A stretch of DNA of 64,000 nt from Halictus rubicundus (GCF_050948215.1 NW_027489052.1:1-64000), one strand, 5' to 3'. Positions 11,317-25,419 are shown, counted from the stretch's first letter. Notes: a model not told the origin generated them from the letters alone. Numbers and translations: made by a program.

Positions 11317-11407
11317 CTCTATCCTCTATCCTCTATCCTCTATCCTCTATCCTCTATCCTCTATCCTCTATCCTCTATCCTTTATCCTCTATCCTCTATC
11401 CTCTATC
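11317..11407 (+). repeat. 7-mer tract, 13 copies with one CTTTATC
   Basis: Thirteen copies, the tenth of which reads CTTTATC. The same tract with the same variant occurs at 14758-14848 and 25420-25510. This ties the three blocks together. Confidence 0.95.
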
Positions 11408-13421
11408 CTATCCTATCCTCTATCCTATCCTATCCTATCCTCTATCCTATCCTATCCTCTATCCTATCCTATCATCTATCCTATCCTATCCTCTATCCTA
11501 TCCTATCCTCTATCCTATCCTATCCTCTATCCTATCCTCTATCCTATCCTCTATCCTATCCTCTATACTATCCTATCCACTATCCTATCCTCTATCCTAC
11601 CCTCTATCCTATCCTCTATCCTATCCTATCCTCTATCCTATCCTCTATAATATCGTTTACTCTATCATATCCTATCCTCTATCCTATAATATCATCTATC
11701 CTATTCCATCCTCTATCCTATCCTCTATCATATCCAATCCTCTATCGTATCCTCTATCCTATCCTACCCTCTTTCCTATCCTATCCTCTATCCTATCCTA
11801 TCCTCTATCCTCTATCCTATCCTATCCTCTATCCTATCCTATCCTCTATCCTATCCTATCATCTATCCTATCCTATCCTCTATCCTATCCTATCCTCTAT
11901 CCGATCCTCTATCCTATCCTATCCTCTATCCTATCCTATACTCTATCCTATCCTATCCTCTATCTTATACTATCCTCTACCTTATCCTATCCTCTATCCT
12001 ATCCAATTACCTATCCGATCCTCTATCCTATCCTATCCTCTATCAGATCCTCAATCCTATCCTATCCTCTATCCTATCCTTTCCTCCATCCGATCCTCTA
12101 TCCTATCCTATCCTCTATCCTCTATCCTATCCTATCCTCTATCCTATCCTATCCTCTATCCTATCCTATCCTCTATCCTATCCTATCCTCTATCCTATCC
12201 TCTATCCGATCCTCTATCCTATCCTATCCTCTATCCTATCCTATCCCCTATCCTATCCTATCCTCTATCCTCTCCTCTATCCGATCGTATCATCTATCGT
12301 ATCCTATCCTCTATTCTATCCTATCCTCTATCCTATCCTATCCTCCATCCTATCCTCTATCCTATCCTATCCTCTATCCTATCCTCTATCCTATCCTATC
12401 CTCTATCCTATCCTATCGTCTATCCTATCCTATCCTCTATCCTATCCTATCCTCTATCCTATCCTATCCTCTATCCTATCGTATCCTCTATCGTATCCTA
12501 TCCTCTATCCTATCCTATCCTCTATCCTATCCTATCCTCTATCCTATCCTATCCTCTATCCTATCCTTTCCTCAATCCTACTATATCCTCTATCCTATCC
12601 TATCCTCTATCCTATCCTATCCTCTATCCTATCCTATCCCCTATCCTATCCTATCCTCTATCCTTTCCTCTATCCTATCCTATCCTCTATCCTATCCTAT
12701 CCTCTATCCGATCCTCTATCCTATCCTATCCTGTATCCTGTCCTATCCTCTATCCTATCCTCTATAATATCGTTTACTCTATCATATCCTATCCTCTATC
12801 CTATAATATCATCTATCCTATTCTATCCTCTATCCTATCGTCTATCATATCCAATCCTCTATCGCATCCTCCATCCTATCGTATCCTCTATCCTATCCTA
12901 TCCTCTATCCTATCCTCTCCTCTATCCAATCCTATCCTATATCCTATCCTTTCCTCTATCCTATCCAATCCTCTATCCTATCCTATCCTCTATCCTATCG
13001 TATCATCTCTCGTATCCTATCCTCTATCCTATCCTATCCTCTATCCTATCCTATCCTCTATCCTATCCTCTATCCTATCCTATCCTCTATCCTATCCTCT
13101 ATCCTATCCTATCCTCTATCCTATCCTCTATCCTATCCTATCCTCTATCCTATCCTATCGTCTATCCTATCCTATCCTCTATCCTATCCTATCCTCTATC
13201 CTATCCTATACTCTATCCTATCGTTTACTCTATCATATCCTATCCTCTATCCTATAATATCATCTATCCTATTCTATCCTCTATCCTATCCTCTATCCTA
13301 TCCTATCCTCTATCCTATCCTCTATCCTATCCTATCCTCTATCCTATCCTCTATCCTATCCTATCCTCTTTCCTATCCTATCCTATCCTCTATCCTATCC
13401 TATCCTCTATCCTATCCTATC

Positions 13422-13519
13422 CTCTATCCTCTATCCTCTATCCTCTATCCTCTATCCTCTATCCTCTATCCTCTATCCTCTATCCTCTATCCTCTATCCT
13501 CTATCCTCTATCCTCTATC
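13422..13519 (+). repeat. 7-mer tract, 14 copies (in 3441-bp copy 2)
   Basis: Partner of 9981-10078 at +3441. Confidence 0.95.
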
Positions 13520-14757
13520 CTATCCTATCCTCTATCCTATCCTATCCTCTATCCTATCCTATCCTCTATCCTATCCTATCCTCTATCCTATCCTAACCTC
13601 TATCCTATCCTATCCTCTATCCTATCCTATCCTCTATCCTATCCGATCCTCTATCCTATCCTATCCTCTATCCTATCCTATCCCCTATCCTATCCTATCC
13701 TCTATCCTCTCCTCTATCCTATCCTATCCTCTATCCTATCGTATCCTCTATCGTATCCTATCCTCTATCCTATCCTATCCTCTATCCTATCCTATCCTCT
13801 ATCCTATCCTATCCTCTATCCTATCCTTTCCTCAATCCTATTATATCCTCTATCCTATCCTATCCTCTATCCTATCCTATCCTCTATCCTATCCTATCCC
13901 CTATCCTATCCTATCCTCTATCCTTTCCTCTATCCTATCCTATCCCCTATCCTATCCTATCCTCTATCCGATCCTCTATCCTATCCTATCCTGTATCCTG
14001 TCCTATCCTCTATCCTATCCTCTATAATATCGTTTACTCTATCATATCCTATCCTCTATCCTATAATATCATCTATCCTATTCTATCCTCTATCCTATCG
14101 TCTATCATATCCAATCCTCTATCGCATCCTCCATCCTATCGTATCCTCTATCCTATCCTATCCTCTATCCTATCCTCTCCTCTATCCAATCCTATCCTAT
14201 ATCCTATCCTTTCCTCTATCCTATCCAATCCTCTATTCTATCCTATCCTCTATCCTATCCTATCCTCTATCGTATCCTATCCTCTATCCTATCCTATCCC
14301 CTATCCTATCCGATCCTCTATCCTATCCTATCCTGTATCCTGTCCTATCCTCTATCCTATCCTATCCTCTATCCTATCCTTTCCTCTATCCTATCCAATC
14401 CTCTATCCTATCCTATCCTCTATCCTATCGTATCATCTATCGTATCCTATCCTCTATCCTAGCCCATCCTCTATTATATCCTATCCTCTATTATATCCTA
14501 TCCTCTATCCTATCCGATCCTCTATCCTATCCTATCCTGTATCCTGTCCTATCCTCTATCCTATCCTATCCTCTATCCTATCCTTTCCTCTATCCTATCC
14601 AATCCGCTATCCTATCCTATCCTCTATCCTATCGTATCATCTATCGTATCCTATCCTCTATCCTGTCCTATCCTCTATCCTATCGTATCCTCTATCGTAT
14701 CCTATCCTCTATCCTATCCTATCCTCTTTCCTATCCTATCCTCTATCCTATCCTATC

Positions 14758-14848
14758 CTCTATCCTCTATCCTCTATCCTCTATCCTCTATCCTCTATCC
14801 TCTATCCTCTATCCTCTATCCTTTATCCTCTATCCTCTATCCTCTATC
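14758..14848 (+). repeat. 7-mer tract, 13 copies with one CTTTATC
   Basis: Partner of 11317-11407 at +3441. After this point no 7-mer tract of five or more copies is seen until 24711. Confidence 0.95.
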
Positions 14849-15723
14849 CTATCCTATCCTCTATCCTATCCTATCCTATCCTCTATCCTATCCTATCCTC
14901 TATCCTATCCTATCATCTATCCTATCCTATCCTCTATCCTATCCTATCCTCTATCCTATCCTATCCTCTATCCTATCCTCTATCCTATCCTCTATCCTAT
15001 CCTCTATACTATCCTATCCACTATCCTATCCTCTATCCTACCCTCTATCCTATCCTCTATCCTATCCTATCCTCTATCCTATCCTCTATAATATCGTTTA
15101 CTCTATCATATCCTATCCTCTATCCTATAATATCATCTATCCTATTCCATCCTCTATCCTATCCTCTATCATATCCAATCCTCTATCGTATCCTCTATCC
15201 TATCCTACCCTCTTTCCTATCCTATCCTCTATCCTATCCTATCCTCTATCCTCTATCCTATCCTATCCTCTATCCTATCCTATCCTCTATCCTATCCTAT
15301 CATCTATCCTATCCTATCCTCTATCCTATCCTATCCTCTATCCGATCCTCTATCCTATCCTATCCTCTATCCTATCCTATACTCTATCCTATCCTATCCT
15401 CTATCTTATACTATCCTCTACCTTATCCTATCCTCTATCCTATCCAATTACCTATCCGATCCTCTATCCTATCCTATCCTCTATCAGATCCTCAATCCTA
15501 TCCTATCCTCTATCCTATCCTTTCCTCCATCCGATCCTCTATCCTATCCTATCCTCTATCCTCTATCCTATCCTATCCTCTATCCTATCCTATCCTCTAT
15601 CCTATCCTATCCTCTATCCTATCCTATCCTCTATCCTATCCTCTATCCGATCCTCTATCCTATCCTATCCTCTATCCTATCCTATCCCCTATCCTATCCT
15701 ATCCTCTATCCTCTCCTCTATCC

Positions 15724-16705
15724 TATCCTATCCTCTATCCTATCCTATCCTCTATGCTATCCTACCCTCTTTCCTATCCTATCCTCTATCCTATCCTATC
15801 CTCTATCCTATCCTATCCTCTATCCTATCCTATCCTCTATCGTATCCTATCCTCTATCCTGTCCTATCCTCTATCCTATCCTCTCCTCTGTCCTATCCTA
15901 TCCTCTATCCTATCCTATCCTCTATCCTATCCTATCCTCTATCCTATCCTCTATCCTATCCTATCCTCTATCCTATCCTATCCTCTATCCTATCCTATCC
16001 TCTATCCTATCCTCTATCCTATCCTATCCTCTATCCTATCCTATCCTCTATCCTATCCTATCCTCTATCCTATCCTATCCTCTATCCTATCCTATCCTCT
16101 ATCCTATCCTATCCTCTATCCTATCCTATCCTCTATCCTATCCTATCCTCTATCCTTTCCTCTATCCTATCCTATCCTCTATCCTATCCTATCCTCTATC
16201 CGATCCTCTATCCTATCCTATCCTGTATCCTGTCCTATCCTCTATCCTATCCTCTATAATATCGTTTACTCTATCATATCCTATCCTCTATCCTATAATA
16301 TCATCTATCCTATTCTATCCTCTATCCTATCGTCTATCATATCCAATCCTCTATCGCATCCTCCATCCTATCGTATCCTCTATCCTATCCTATTCTCTAT
16401 CCTATCCTATCCTCTATCCTATCCTATCCTCTATCCGATCCTCTATCCGATCCTCTATCCTATCCTATCCTCTATCCTATCCTATCCTCTATCCTATCCT
16501 ATCCTCTATCCTATCCTATCCTCTATCCTATCCTATCCTCTATCCTATCCTATCCTCTATCCTATCCTATCCTCTATCCTATCCTATCCTCTATCCTATC
16601 CTATCCTCTATCCTATCCTATCCTCTATCCTATCCTATCCTCTATCCTATCCTCTATCCTATTCTCTATCCTATCCTCTATCCTATCCTCTATCCTATCC
16701 TCTCC
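15724..16705 (+). repeat. Block beginning with the CTATGCTATCCTACCC variant
   Basis: The motif CTATGCTATCCTACCC then CTCTTTCC at 15753 is followed by clean 17-mers, CTCTGTCC, 12-mers and a type I landmark (16264). The same opening recurs at 26432, 32131, 56164, 57515, 59021, 61446 and 62273. The ATG inside it is the start of several spurious open frames. Confidence 0.88.
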
Positions 16706-17584
16706 TCTATCCTATCCTATCCTCTATCCTATCCTATCCTCTATCCTATCCTCTATCCTATCCTATCCTCTATCCTATCCTATCCTCTATCCTATCCTAT
16801 CCTCTATCCTATCCTATCCCCTATCCTATCCTATCCTCTATCCTTTCCTCTATCCTATCCTATCCTCTATCCTATCCTATCCTCTATCCTATCCTATCCT
16901 CTATCGTATCCTATCCTCTATCCTATCCTATCCTCTATCGTATCCTATCCTCTATCCTGTCCTATCCTCTATCCTATCCTATCCTCTATCCTATCCAATC
17001 CTTTATCCTATCCTATCCTTTATCCTATCCTACCCTCTATCCTATCCTATCCTCTATCCTATCCTATCCTCTATCCTATCCTCTCCTCTATCCTATCCTA
17101 CCCTCTATCCTATCCTCTCCTCTGTCCTATCCTATCCTCTATCCTATCCTATCCTCTATCCTATCCTATCCTCTATCCTATCCTCTATCCTATCCTATCC
17201 TCTATCCTATCCTCTATCCTATCCTATCCTCTATCCTATCCTATCCTCTATCCTATCCTATCCTCTATCCTATCCTATCCTCTATCCTATCCTATCCTCT
17301 ATCCTATCCTATCCTCTATCGTATCCTATCCTCTATCCTGTCCTATCCTCTATCCTATCCTATCCTCTATCCTATCCTATCCTTTATCCTATCCTATCCT
17401 CTATCCTATCCTACCCTCTATCCTATCCTATCCTCTATCCTATCCTATCCTCTATCCTATCCTCTCCTCTATCCTATCGTACCATCTATCCTATCCTCTC
17501 CTCTATCCTATCCTATCCACTATCCTATCCTCTATCCTACCCTCTATCCTATCCTCTATCCTATCCTATCCTCTATCCTATCCT

Positions 17585-17716
17585 CTATAATATCGTTTAC
17601 TCTATCATATCCTTTCCTCTATCCTATAATATCATCTATCCTATTCTATCCTCTATCCTATCCTCTATCATATCCAATCCTCTATCGTATCCTCTATCCT
17701 ATCCTACCCTCTTTCC
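17585..17716 (+). repeat. Type II landmark, exemplar
   Basis: Same first half as type I, but the second half has TCCTCTATCATATCC in place of GTCTATCATATCC, then CGTATCCTCTATCC and CTACCCTCTTTCC. Members: 11655, 15096, 17595, 20896, 25775, 33869, 49102, 62847. Those at 17595, 20896, 33869 and 49102 share an extra CCTTTCC; those at 11655, 15096 and 25775 share CTATTCCATCC. So there are at least two sub-lineages. Confidence 0.88.
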
Positions 17717-19015
17717 TATCCTATCCTCTATCCTATCCTATCCTCTATCCTCTATCCTATCCTATCCTCTATCCTATCCTATCCTCTATCCTATCCTATC
17801 ATCTATCCTATCCTATCCTCTATCCTATCCTATCCTCTATCCGATCCTCTATCCTATCCTATCCTCTATCCTATCCTATACTCTATCCTATCCTATCCTC
17901 TATCTTATACTATCCTCTACCTTATCCTATCCTCTATCCTATCCAATTACCTATCCGATCCTCTATCCTATCCTATCCTCTATCAGATCCTCAATCCTAT
18001 CCTATCCTCTATCCTATCCTTTCCTCTATCCTATCCTATCCGCTATCCGATCCTCTATCCTATCCTATCCTGTACCCTGTCCTATCCTCTATCCAATCCT
18101 ATCCTATATTCTATCCTTTCCTCTATCCTATCCAATCCTGTATCCTGTCCTATCCTCTATCCAATCCTATCCTATATCCTATCCTTTCCTCTATCCTATC
18201 CAATCCTCTATCCTATCCTATCCTCTATCCTATCGTATCCTGTATCCTGTCCTGTCCTCTATCCTATCCTATCCTATCGTCTATCCTATCCTATCCTCTA
18301 TCCTATCCTATCCTCTATCCTATCCTATCCTCTATCCTATCGTATCCTCTATCGTATCCTATCCTCTATCCTATCCTATCCTCTATCCTATCCTATCCTC
18401 TATCCTATCCTATCCTCCGTCCTATCCTATCCTCTATCCTATCCTATCCTCAATCCTATCCTATCCTCTATCCTATCCTATCCTCTATCCTATCCTATCC
18501 TCTATCCTATCCTATCCTCTATCCTATCCTATCCTCTATCCTATCCTATCCTCTATCCTATCCTCTATCCTATTCTCTATCCTATCCTCTATCCTATCCT
18601 CTATCCTATCCTCTCCTCTATCCTATCCTATCCTCTATCCTATCCTATCCTCTATCCTATCCTCTATCCTATCCTATCCTCTATCCTATCCTATCCTCTA
18701 TCCTATCCTATCCTCTATCCTATCCTATCCCCTATCCTATCCTATCCTCTATCCTTTCCTCTATCCTATCCTATCCTCTATCCTATCCTATCCTCTATCC
18801 TATCCTATCCTCTATCGTATCCTATCCTCTATCCTGTCCTATCCTCTATCCTATCCTATCCTCTATCCTATCCAATCCTTTATCCTATCCTATCCTTTAT
18901 CCTATCCTACCCTCTATCCTATCCTATCCTCTATCCTATCCTATCCTCTATCCTATCCTATCCTCTATCCTATCCTATCCTCTATCCTATCCTATCCTCT
19001 ATCCTATCCTTTCCT

Positions 19016-19727
19016 CAATCCTATTATATCCTCTATCCTATCCTATCCTCTATCCTATCCTATCCTCTATCCTATCCTATCCCCTATCCTATCCTATCCT
19101 CTATCCTTTCCTCTATCCTATCCTATCCCCTATCCTATCCTATCCTCTATCCTATCCTATCCTCTATCCTATCCTCTATCCTATCCTATCCTCTATCCTA
19201 TCCTATCCTCTATCCTATCCTATCCTCTATCCTATCCTATCCCCTATCCTATCCTATCCTCTATCCTTTCCTCTATCCTATCCTATCCTCTATCCTATCC
19301 TATCCTCTATCCTATCCTATCCTCTATCGTATCCTATCCTCTATCCTGTCCTATCCTCTATCCTATCCTATCCTCTATCCTATCCAATCCTTTATCCTAT
19401 CCTATCCTTTATCCTATCCTACCCTCTATCCTATCCTATCCTCTATCCTATCCTATCCTCTATCCTATCCTATCCTCTATCCTATCCTATCCTCTATCCT
19501 ATCCTATCCTCTATCCTATCCTTTCCTCAATCCTATTATATCCTCTATCCTATCCTATCCTCTATCCTATCCTATCCTCTATCCTATCCTATCCCCTATC
19601 CTATCCTATCCTCTATCCTTTCCTCTATCCTATCCTATCCCCTATCCTATCCTATCCTCTATCCGATCCTCTATCCTATCCTATCCTGTATCCTGTCCTA
19701 TCCTCTATCCTATCCTCTATAATATCG
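19016..19727 (+). repeat. 512-bp internal tandem duplication
   Basis: TTTCCTCAATCC and TATTATATCC occur at 19016 and again 512 bases later at 19528, whereas the partner copy near 22317 has them once. This accounts exactly for the offset change from 3301 to 2789. Confidence 0.85.
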
Positions 19728-20005
19728 TTTACTCTATCATATCCTATCCTCTATCCTATAATATCATCTATCCTATTCTATCCTCTATCCTATCGTCTAT
19801 CATATCCAATCCTCTATCGCATCCTCCATCCTATCGTATCCTCTATCCTATCCTATCCTCTATCCTAACCTCTCCTCTATCCAATCCCATCCTATATCCT
19901 ATCCTTTCCTCTATCCTATCCAATCCTCTATCCTATCCTATCCTCTATCCTATCCTATCCTCTATCGTATCCTATCCTCTATCCTATCCTATCCTCCATC
20001 CTATC

Positions 20006-22825
20006 CTCTATCCTATCCTATCCTCTATCCTATCCTATCCTCTATCCTATCCTCTATCCTATCCTATCCTCTATCCTATCCTATCCTCTATCCTATCCTA
20101 TCCTCTATCCTATCCTATCCCCTATCCTATCCTATCCTCTATCCTTTCCTCTATCCTATCCTATCCTCTATCCTATCCTATCCTCTATCCTATCCTATCC
20201 TCTATCGTATCCTATCCTCTATCCTATCCTATCCTCTATCGTATCCTATCCTCTATCCTGTCCTATCCTCTATCCTATCCTATCCTCTATCCTATCCAAT
20301 CCTTTATCCTATCCTATCCTTTATCCTATCCTACCCTCTATCCTATCCTATCCTCTATCCTATCCTATCCTCTATCCTATCCTCTCCTCTATCCTATCCT
20401 ACCCTCTATCCTATCCTCTCCTCTGTCCTATCCTATCCTCTATCCTATCCTATCCTCTATCCTATCCTATCCTCTATCCTATCCTCTATCCTATCCTATC
20501 CTCTATCCTATCCTCTATCCTATCCTATCCTCTATCCTATCCTATCCTCTATCCTATCCTATCCTCTATCCTATCCTATCCTCTATCCTATCCTATCCTC
20601 TATCCTATCCTATCCTCTATCGTATCCTATCCTCTATCCTGTCCTATCCTCTATCCTATCCTATCCTCTATCCTATCCTATCCTTTATCCTATCCTATCC
20701 TCTATCCTATCCTACCCTCTATCCTATCCTATCCTCTATCCTATCCTATCCTCTATCCTATCCTCTCCTCTATCCTATCGTACCATCTATCCTATCCTCT
20801 CCTCTATCCTATCCTATCCACTATCCTATCCTCTATCCTACCCTCTATCCTATCCTCTATCCTATCCTATCCTCTATCCTATCCTCTATAATATCGTTTA
20901 CTCTATCATATCCTTTCCTCTATCCTATAATATCATCTATCCTATTCTATCCTCTATCCTATCCTCTATCATATCCAATCCTCTATCGTATCCTCTATCC
21001 TATCCTACCCTCTTTCCTATCCTATCCTATATCCTATCCTATCCTCTATCCTCTATCCTATCCTATCCTCTATCCTATCCTATCCTCTATCCTATCCTAT
21101 CATCTATCCTATCCTATCCTCTATCCTATCCTATCCTCTATCCGATCCTCTATCCTATCCTATCCTCTATCCTATCCTATACTCTATCCTATCCTATCCT
21201 CTATCTTATACTATCCTCTACCTTATCCTATCCTCTATCCTATCCAATTACCTATCCGATCCTCTATCCTATCCTATCCTCTATCAGATCCTCAATCCTA
21301 TCCTATCCTCTATCCTATCCTTTCCTCTATCCTATCCTATCCGCTATCCGATCCTCTATCCTATCCTATCCTGTACCCTGTCCTATCCTCTATCCAATCC
21401 TATCCTATATTCTATCCTTTCCTCTATCCTATCCAATCCTGTATCCTGTCCTATCCTCTATCCAATCCTATCCTATATCCTATCCTTTCCTCTATCCTAT
21501 CCAATCCTCTATCCTATCCTATCCTCTATCCTATCGTATCCTGTATCCTGTCCTGTCCTCTATCCTATCCTATCCTATCGTCTATCCTATCCTATCCTCT
21601 ATCCTATCCTATCCTCTATCCTATCCTATCCTCTATCCTATCGTATCCTCTATCGTATCCTATCCTCTATCCTATCCTATCCTCTATCCTATCCTATCCT
21701 CTATCCTATCCTATCCTCCGTCCTATCCTATCCTCTATCCTATCCTATCCTCAATCCTATCCTATCCTCTATCCTATCCTATCCTCTATCCTATCCTATC
21801 CTCTATCCTATCCTATCCTCTATCCTATCCTATCCTCTATCCTATCCTATCCTCTATCCTATCCTCTATCCTATTCTCTATCCTATCCTCTATCCTATCC
21901 TCTATCCTATCCTCTCCTCTATCCTATCCTATCCTCTATCCTATCCTATCCTCTATCCTATCCTCTATCCTATCCTATCCTCTATCCTATCCTATCCTCT
22001 ATCCTATCCTATCCTCTATCCTATCCTATCCCCTATCCTATCCTATCCTCTATCCTTTCCTCTATCCTATCCTATCCTCTATCCTATCCTATCCTCTATC
22101 CTATCCTATCCTCTATCGTATCCTATCCTCTATCCTGTCCTATCCTCTATCCTATCCTATCCTCTATCCTATCCAATCCTTTATCCTATCCTATCCTTTA
22201 TCCTATCCTACCCTCTATCCTATCCTATCCTCTATCCTATCCTATCCTCTATCCTATCCTATCCTCTATCCTATCCTATCCTCTATCCTATCCTATCCTC
22301 TATCCTATCCTTTCCTCAATCCTATTATATCCTCTATCCTATCCTATCCTCTATCCTATCCTATCCTCTATCCTATCCTATCCCCTATCCTATCCTATCC
22401 TCTATCCTTTCCTCTATCCTATCCTATCCCCTATCCTATCCTATCCTCTATCCGATCCTCTATCCTATCCTATCCTGTATCCTGTCCTATCCTCTATCCT
22501 ATCCTCTATAATATCGTTTACTCTATCATATCCTATCCTCTATCCTATAATATCATCTATCCTATTCTATCCTCTATCCTATCGTCTATCATATCCAATC
22601 CTCTATCGCATCCTCCATCCTATCGTATCCTCTATCCTATCCTATCCTCTATCCTAACCTCTCCTCTATCCAATCCCATCCTATATCCTATCCTTTCCTC
22701 TATCCTATCCAATCCTCTATCCTATCCTATCCTCTATCCTATCCTATCCTCTATCGTATCCTATCCTCTATCCTATCCTATCCTCCATCCTATCCTCTAT
22801 CCTATCCTATCCTCTATCCTATCCT
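20006..22825 (+). repeat. 3301-bp higher-order repeat, copy 2 (shorter by 512)
   Basis: Holds landmarks at 20896 (type II) and 22516 (type I), the GTACCATC, CCAATTAC, TGTACCC and TCCGTCC variants, and CTAACCTCTCC with the CCAATCCCATCC form near 22655-22680. One unit near 21026 has CCTATATCC where copy 1 has CCTCTATCC. It loses similarity to copy 1 at about 22825, where CTTTCCCC begins. Confidence 0.87.
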
Positions 22826-23610
22826 TTCCCCTATCCTATCCAATCCTCTATCCTATCCTATCCTCTATCCGATCGTATCATCTATCGTATCCTATCCTCT
22901 ATTCTATCCTATCCTCTATCCTATCCTATCCTCCATCCTATCCTCTATCCTATCCTATCCTCTATCCTATCCTCTATCCTATCCTATCCTCTATCCTATC
23001 CTATCGTCTATCCTATCCTATCCTCTATCCTATCCTATCCTCTATCCTATCCTATCCTCTATCCTATCGTATCCTCTATCCTATCCTATCCTCTATCCTA
23101 TCCTATCCTCTATCCTATCCTATCCTCTATCGTATCCTATCCTCTATCCTATCCTATCCTCTATCCTATCCTTTCCCCTATCCTATCCAATCCTCTATCC
23201 TATCCTATCCTCTATCCGATCGTATCATCTATCGTATCCTATCCTCTATTCTATCCTATCCTCTATCCTATCCTATCCTCCATCCTATCCTCTATCCTAT
23301 CCTATCCTCTATCCTATCCTCTATCCTATCCTATCCTCTATCCTATCCTATCGTCTATCCTATCCTATCCTCTATCCTATCCTATCCTCTATCCTATCCT
23401 ATCCTCTATCCTATCGTATCCTCTATCGTATCCTATCCTCTATCCTATCCAATCCTCTATCCTATCCTATCCTCTATCCTATCCTATCCTCTATCGTATC
23501 CTATCCTCTATCCTATCCTATCCTCCATCCTATCCTCTATCCTATCCGATCCTCTATCCTATCCTTTCCCCTATCCTATCCAATCCTCTATCCTATCCTA
23601 TCCTCTATCC
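22821..23610 (+). repeat. CTTTCCCC cassette in three tandem copies
   Basis: ATCCTTTCCCC at 22821, 23168 and 23561, and GATCGTATC at 22871, 23218 and 23611 give periods of 347 and 393. They differ from the 381-bp period at 8.4 kb by minus two 17-mers and plus one 12-mer. The third copy opens the next block. Confidence 0.88.
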
Positions 23611-24710
23611 GATCGTATCATCTATCGTATCCTATCCTCTATTCTATCCTATCCTCTATCCTATCCTATCCTCCATCCTATCCTCTATCCTATCCTATCC
23701 TCTATCCTATCCTCTATCCTATCCTATCCTCTATCCTATCCTATCCTCTATCCTATCGTATCCTCTATCGTATCCTATCCTCTATCCTATCCTATCCTCT
23801 ATCCTATCCTATCCTCTATCCTATCCTTTCCTCAATCCTACTATATCCTCTATCCTATCCTATCCTCTATCCTATCCTATCCTCTATCCTATCCTATCCC
23901 CTATCCTATCCTATCCTCTATCCTTTCCTCTATCCTATCCTATCCTCTATCCTATCCTATCCTCTATCCGATCCTCTATCCTATCCTATCCTGTATCCTG
24001 TCCTATCCTCTATCCTATCCTCTATAATATCGTTTACTCTATCATATCCTATCCTCTATCCTATAATATCATCTATCCTATTCTATCCTCTATCCTATCG
24101 TCTATCATATCCAATCCTCTATCGCATCCTCCATCCTATCGTATCCTCTATCCTATCCTATCCTCTATCCTATCCTCTCCTCTATCCAATCCTATCCTAT
24201 ATCCTATCCTTTCCTCTATCCTATCCAATCCTCTATCCTATCCTATCCTCTATCCTATCGTATCATCTCTCGTATCCTATCCTCTATCCTATCCTATCCT
24301 CTATCCTATCCTATACTCTATCCTATCCTATCCTCTATCCTATCCTCTATCCTATCCTATCCTCTATCCTATCCTCTATCCTATCCTATCCTCTATCCTA
24401 TCCTCTATCCTATCCTATCCTCTATCCTATCCTATCGTCTATCCTATCCTATCCTCTATCCTATCCTATCCTCTATCCTATCCTATACTCTATCCTATCG
24501 TTTACTCTATCATATCCTATCCTCTATCCTATAATATCATCTATCCTATTCTATCCTCTATCCTATCCTCTATCCTATCCTATCCTCTATCCTATCCTCT
24601 ATCCTATCCTATCCTCTATCCTATCCTCTATCCTATCCTATCCTCTTTCCTATCCTATCCTCTATCCTATCCTATCCTCTATCCTATCCTATCCTCTATC
24701 CTATCCTATC

Positions 24711-24780
24711 CTCTATCCTCTATCCTCTATCCTCTATCCTCTATCCTCTATCCTCTATCCTCTATCCTCTATCCTCTATC
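24711..24780 (+). repeat. 7-mer tract, 10 copies
   Basis: Ten perfect copies, at the position of the 14-copy tracts at 9981 and 13422. Confidence 0.95.
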
Positions 24781-25419
24781 CTATCCTATCCTCTATCCTA
24801 TCCTATCCTCTATCCTATCCTATCCTCTATCCTATCCTCTCCTCTATCCAATCCTATCCTATATCCTATCCTTTCCTCTATCCTATCCAATCCTCTATTC
24901 TATCCTATCCTCTATCCTATCCTATCCTCTATCGTATCCTATCCTCTATCCTATCCTATCCCCTATCCTATCCGATCCTCTATCCTATCCTATCCTGTAT
25001 CCTGTCCTATCCTCTATCCTATCCTATCCTCTATCCTATCCTTTCCTCTATCCTATCCAATCCTCTATCCTATCCTATCCTCTATCCTATCGTATCATCT
25101 ATCGTATCCTATCCTCTATCCTAGCCCATCCTCTATTATATCCTATCCTCTATTATATCCTATCCTCTATCCTATCCGATCCTCTATCCTATCCTATCCT
25201 GTATCCTGTCCTATCCTCTATCCTATCCTATCCTCTATCCTATCCTTTCCTCTATCCTATCCAATCCGCTATCCTATCCTATCCTCTATCCTATCGTATC
25301 ATCTATCGTATCCTATCCTCTATCCTGTCCTATCCTCTATCCTATCGTATCCTCTATCGTATCCTATCCTCTATCCTATCCTATCCTCTTTCCTATCCTA
25401 TCCTCTATCCTATCCTATC

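Larger units (their letters stand above)
8842..12282 (+). repeat. 3441-bp higher-order repeat, copy 1
   Basis: Starts at GATCGTATCATC and contains in order: type I landmark (9331), type III landmark (9782), a 14-copy 7-mer tract (9981-10078), type I (10591), CTAGCCC (11019), a 13-copy 7-mer tract (11317-11407), type II (11655), the unique CCAATTACC (12003 on), and TCTCCTCTATCC at the end. Every marker tested reappears exactly 3441 bases downstream. No gene is present. Confidence 0.93.
12283..15723 (+). repeat. 3441-bp higher-order repeat, copy 2
   Basis: Exact-offset copy of 8842-12282: landmarks at 12772, 13223, 14032 and 15096, CTAGCCC at 14460, CCAATTAC at 15444, 7-mer tracts at 13422-13519 and 14758-14848. 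Even the 14-copy and 13-copy 7-mer tracts and the single CTTTATC variant are preserved, so the duplication is recent. After 15723 the sequence no longer returns to GATCG. Confidence 0.93.
16706..20005 (+). repeat. 3301-bp higher-order repeat, copy 1
   Basis: Markers at a constant offset of 3301 from copy 2: CCAATCCTTTATCC (16991/20292), GTACCATC (17479/20780), type II landmark (17595/20896), CCAATTAC (17943/21244), TGTACCC (18071/21372), TCCGTCC (G 18419/21720). Downstream of 19016 this copy has an extra 512-bp internal duplication, after which the offset falls to 2789. The boundary near 20005 is approximate. Confidence 0.88.

Noticed and set aside
15754..19722. 1322-codon + strand open frame
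   Set aside because: Same satellite translation. Start is the CTATGCTATCC variant, stop is TAA of the type I landmark. It crosses the higher-order repeat boundary near 16705, which a gene family would not do in register.
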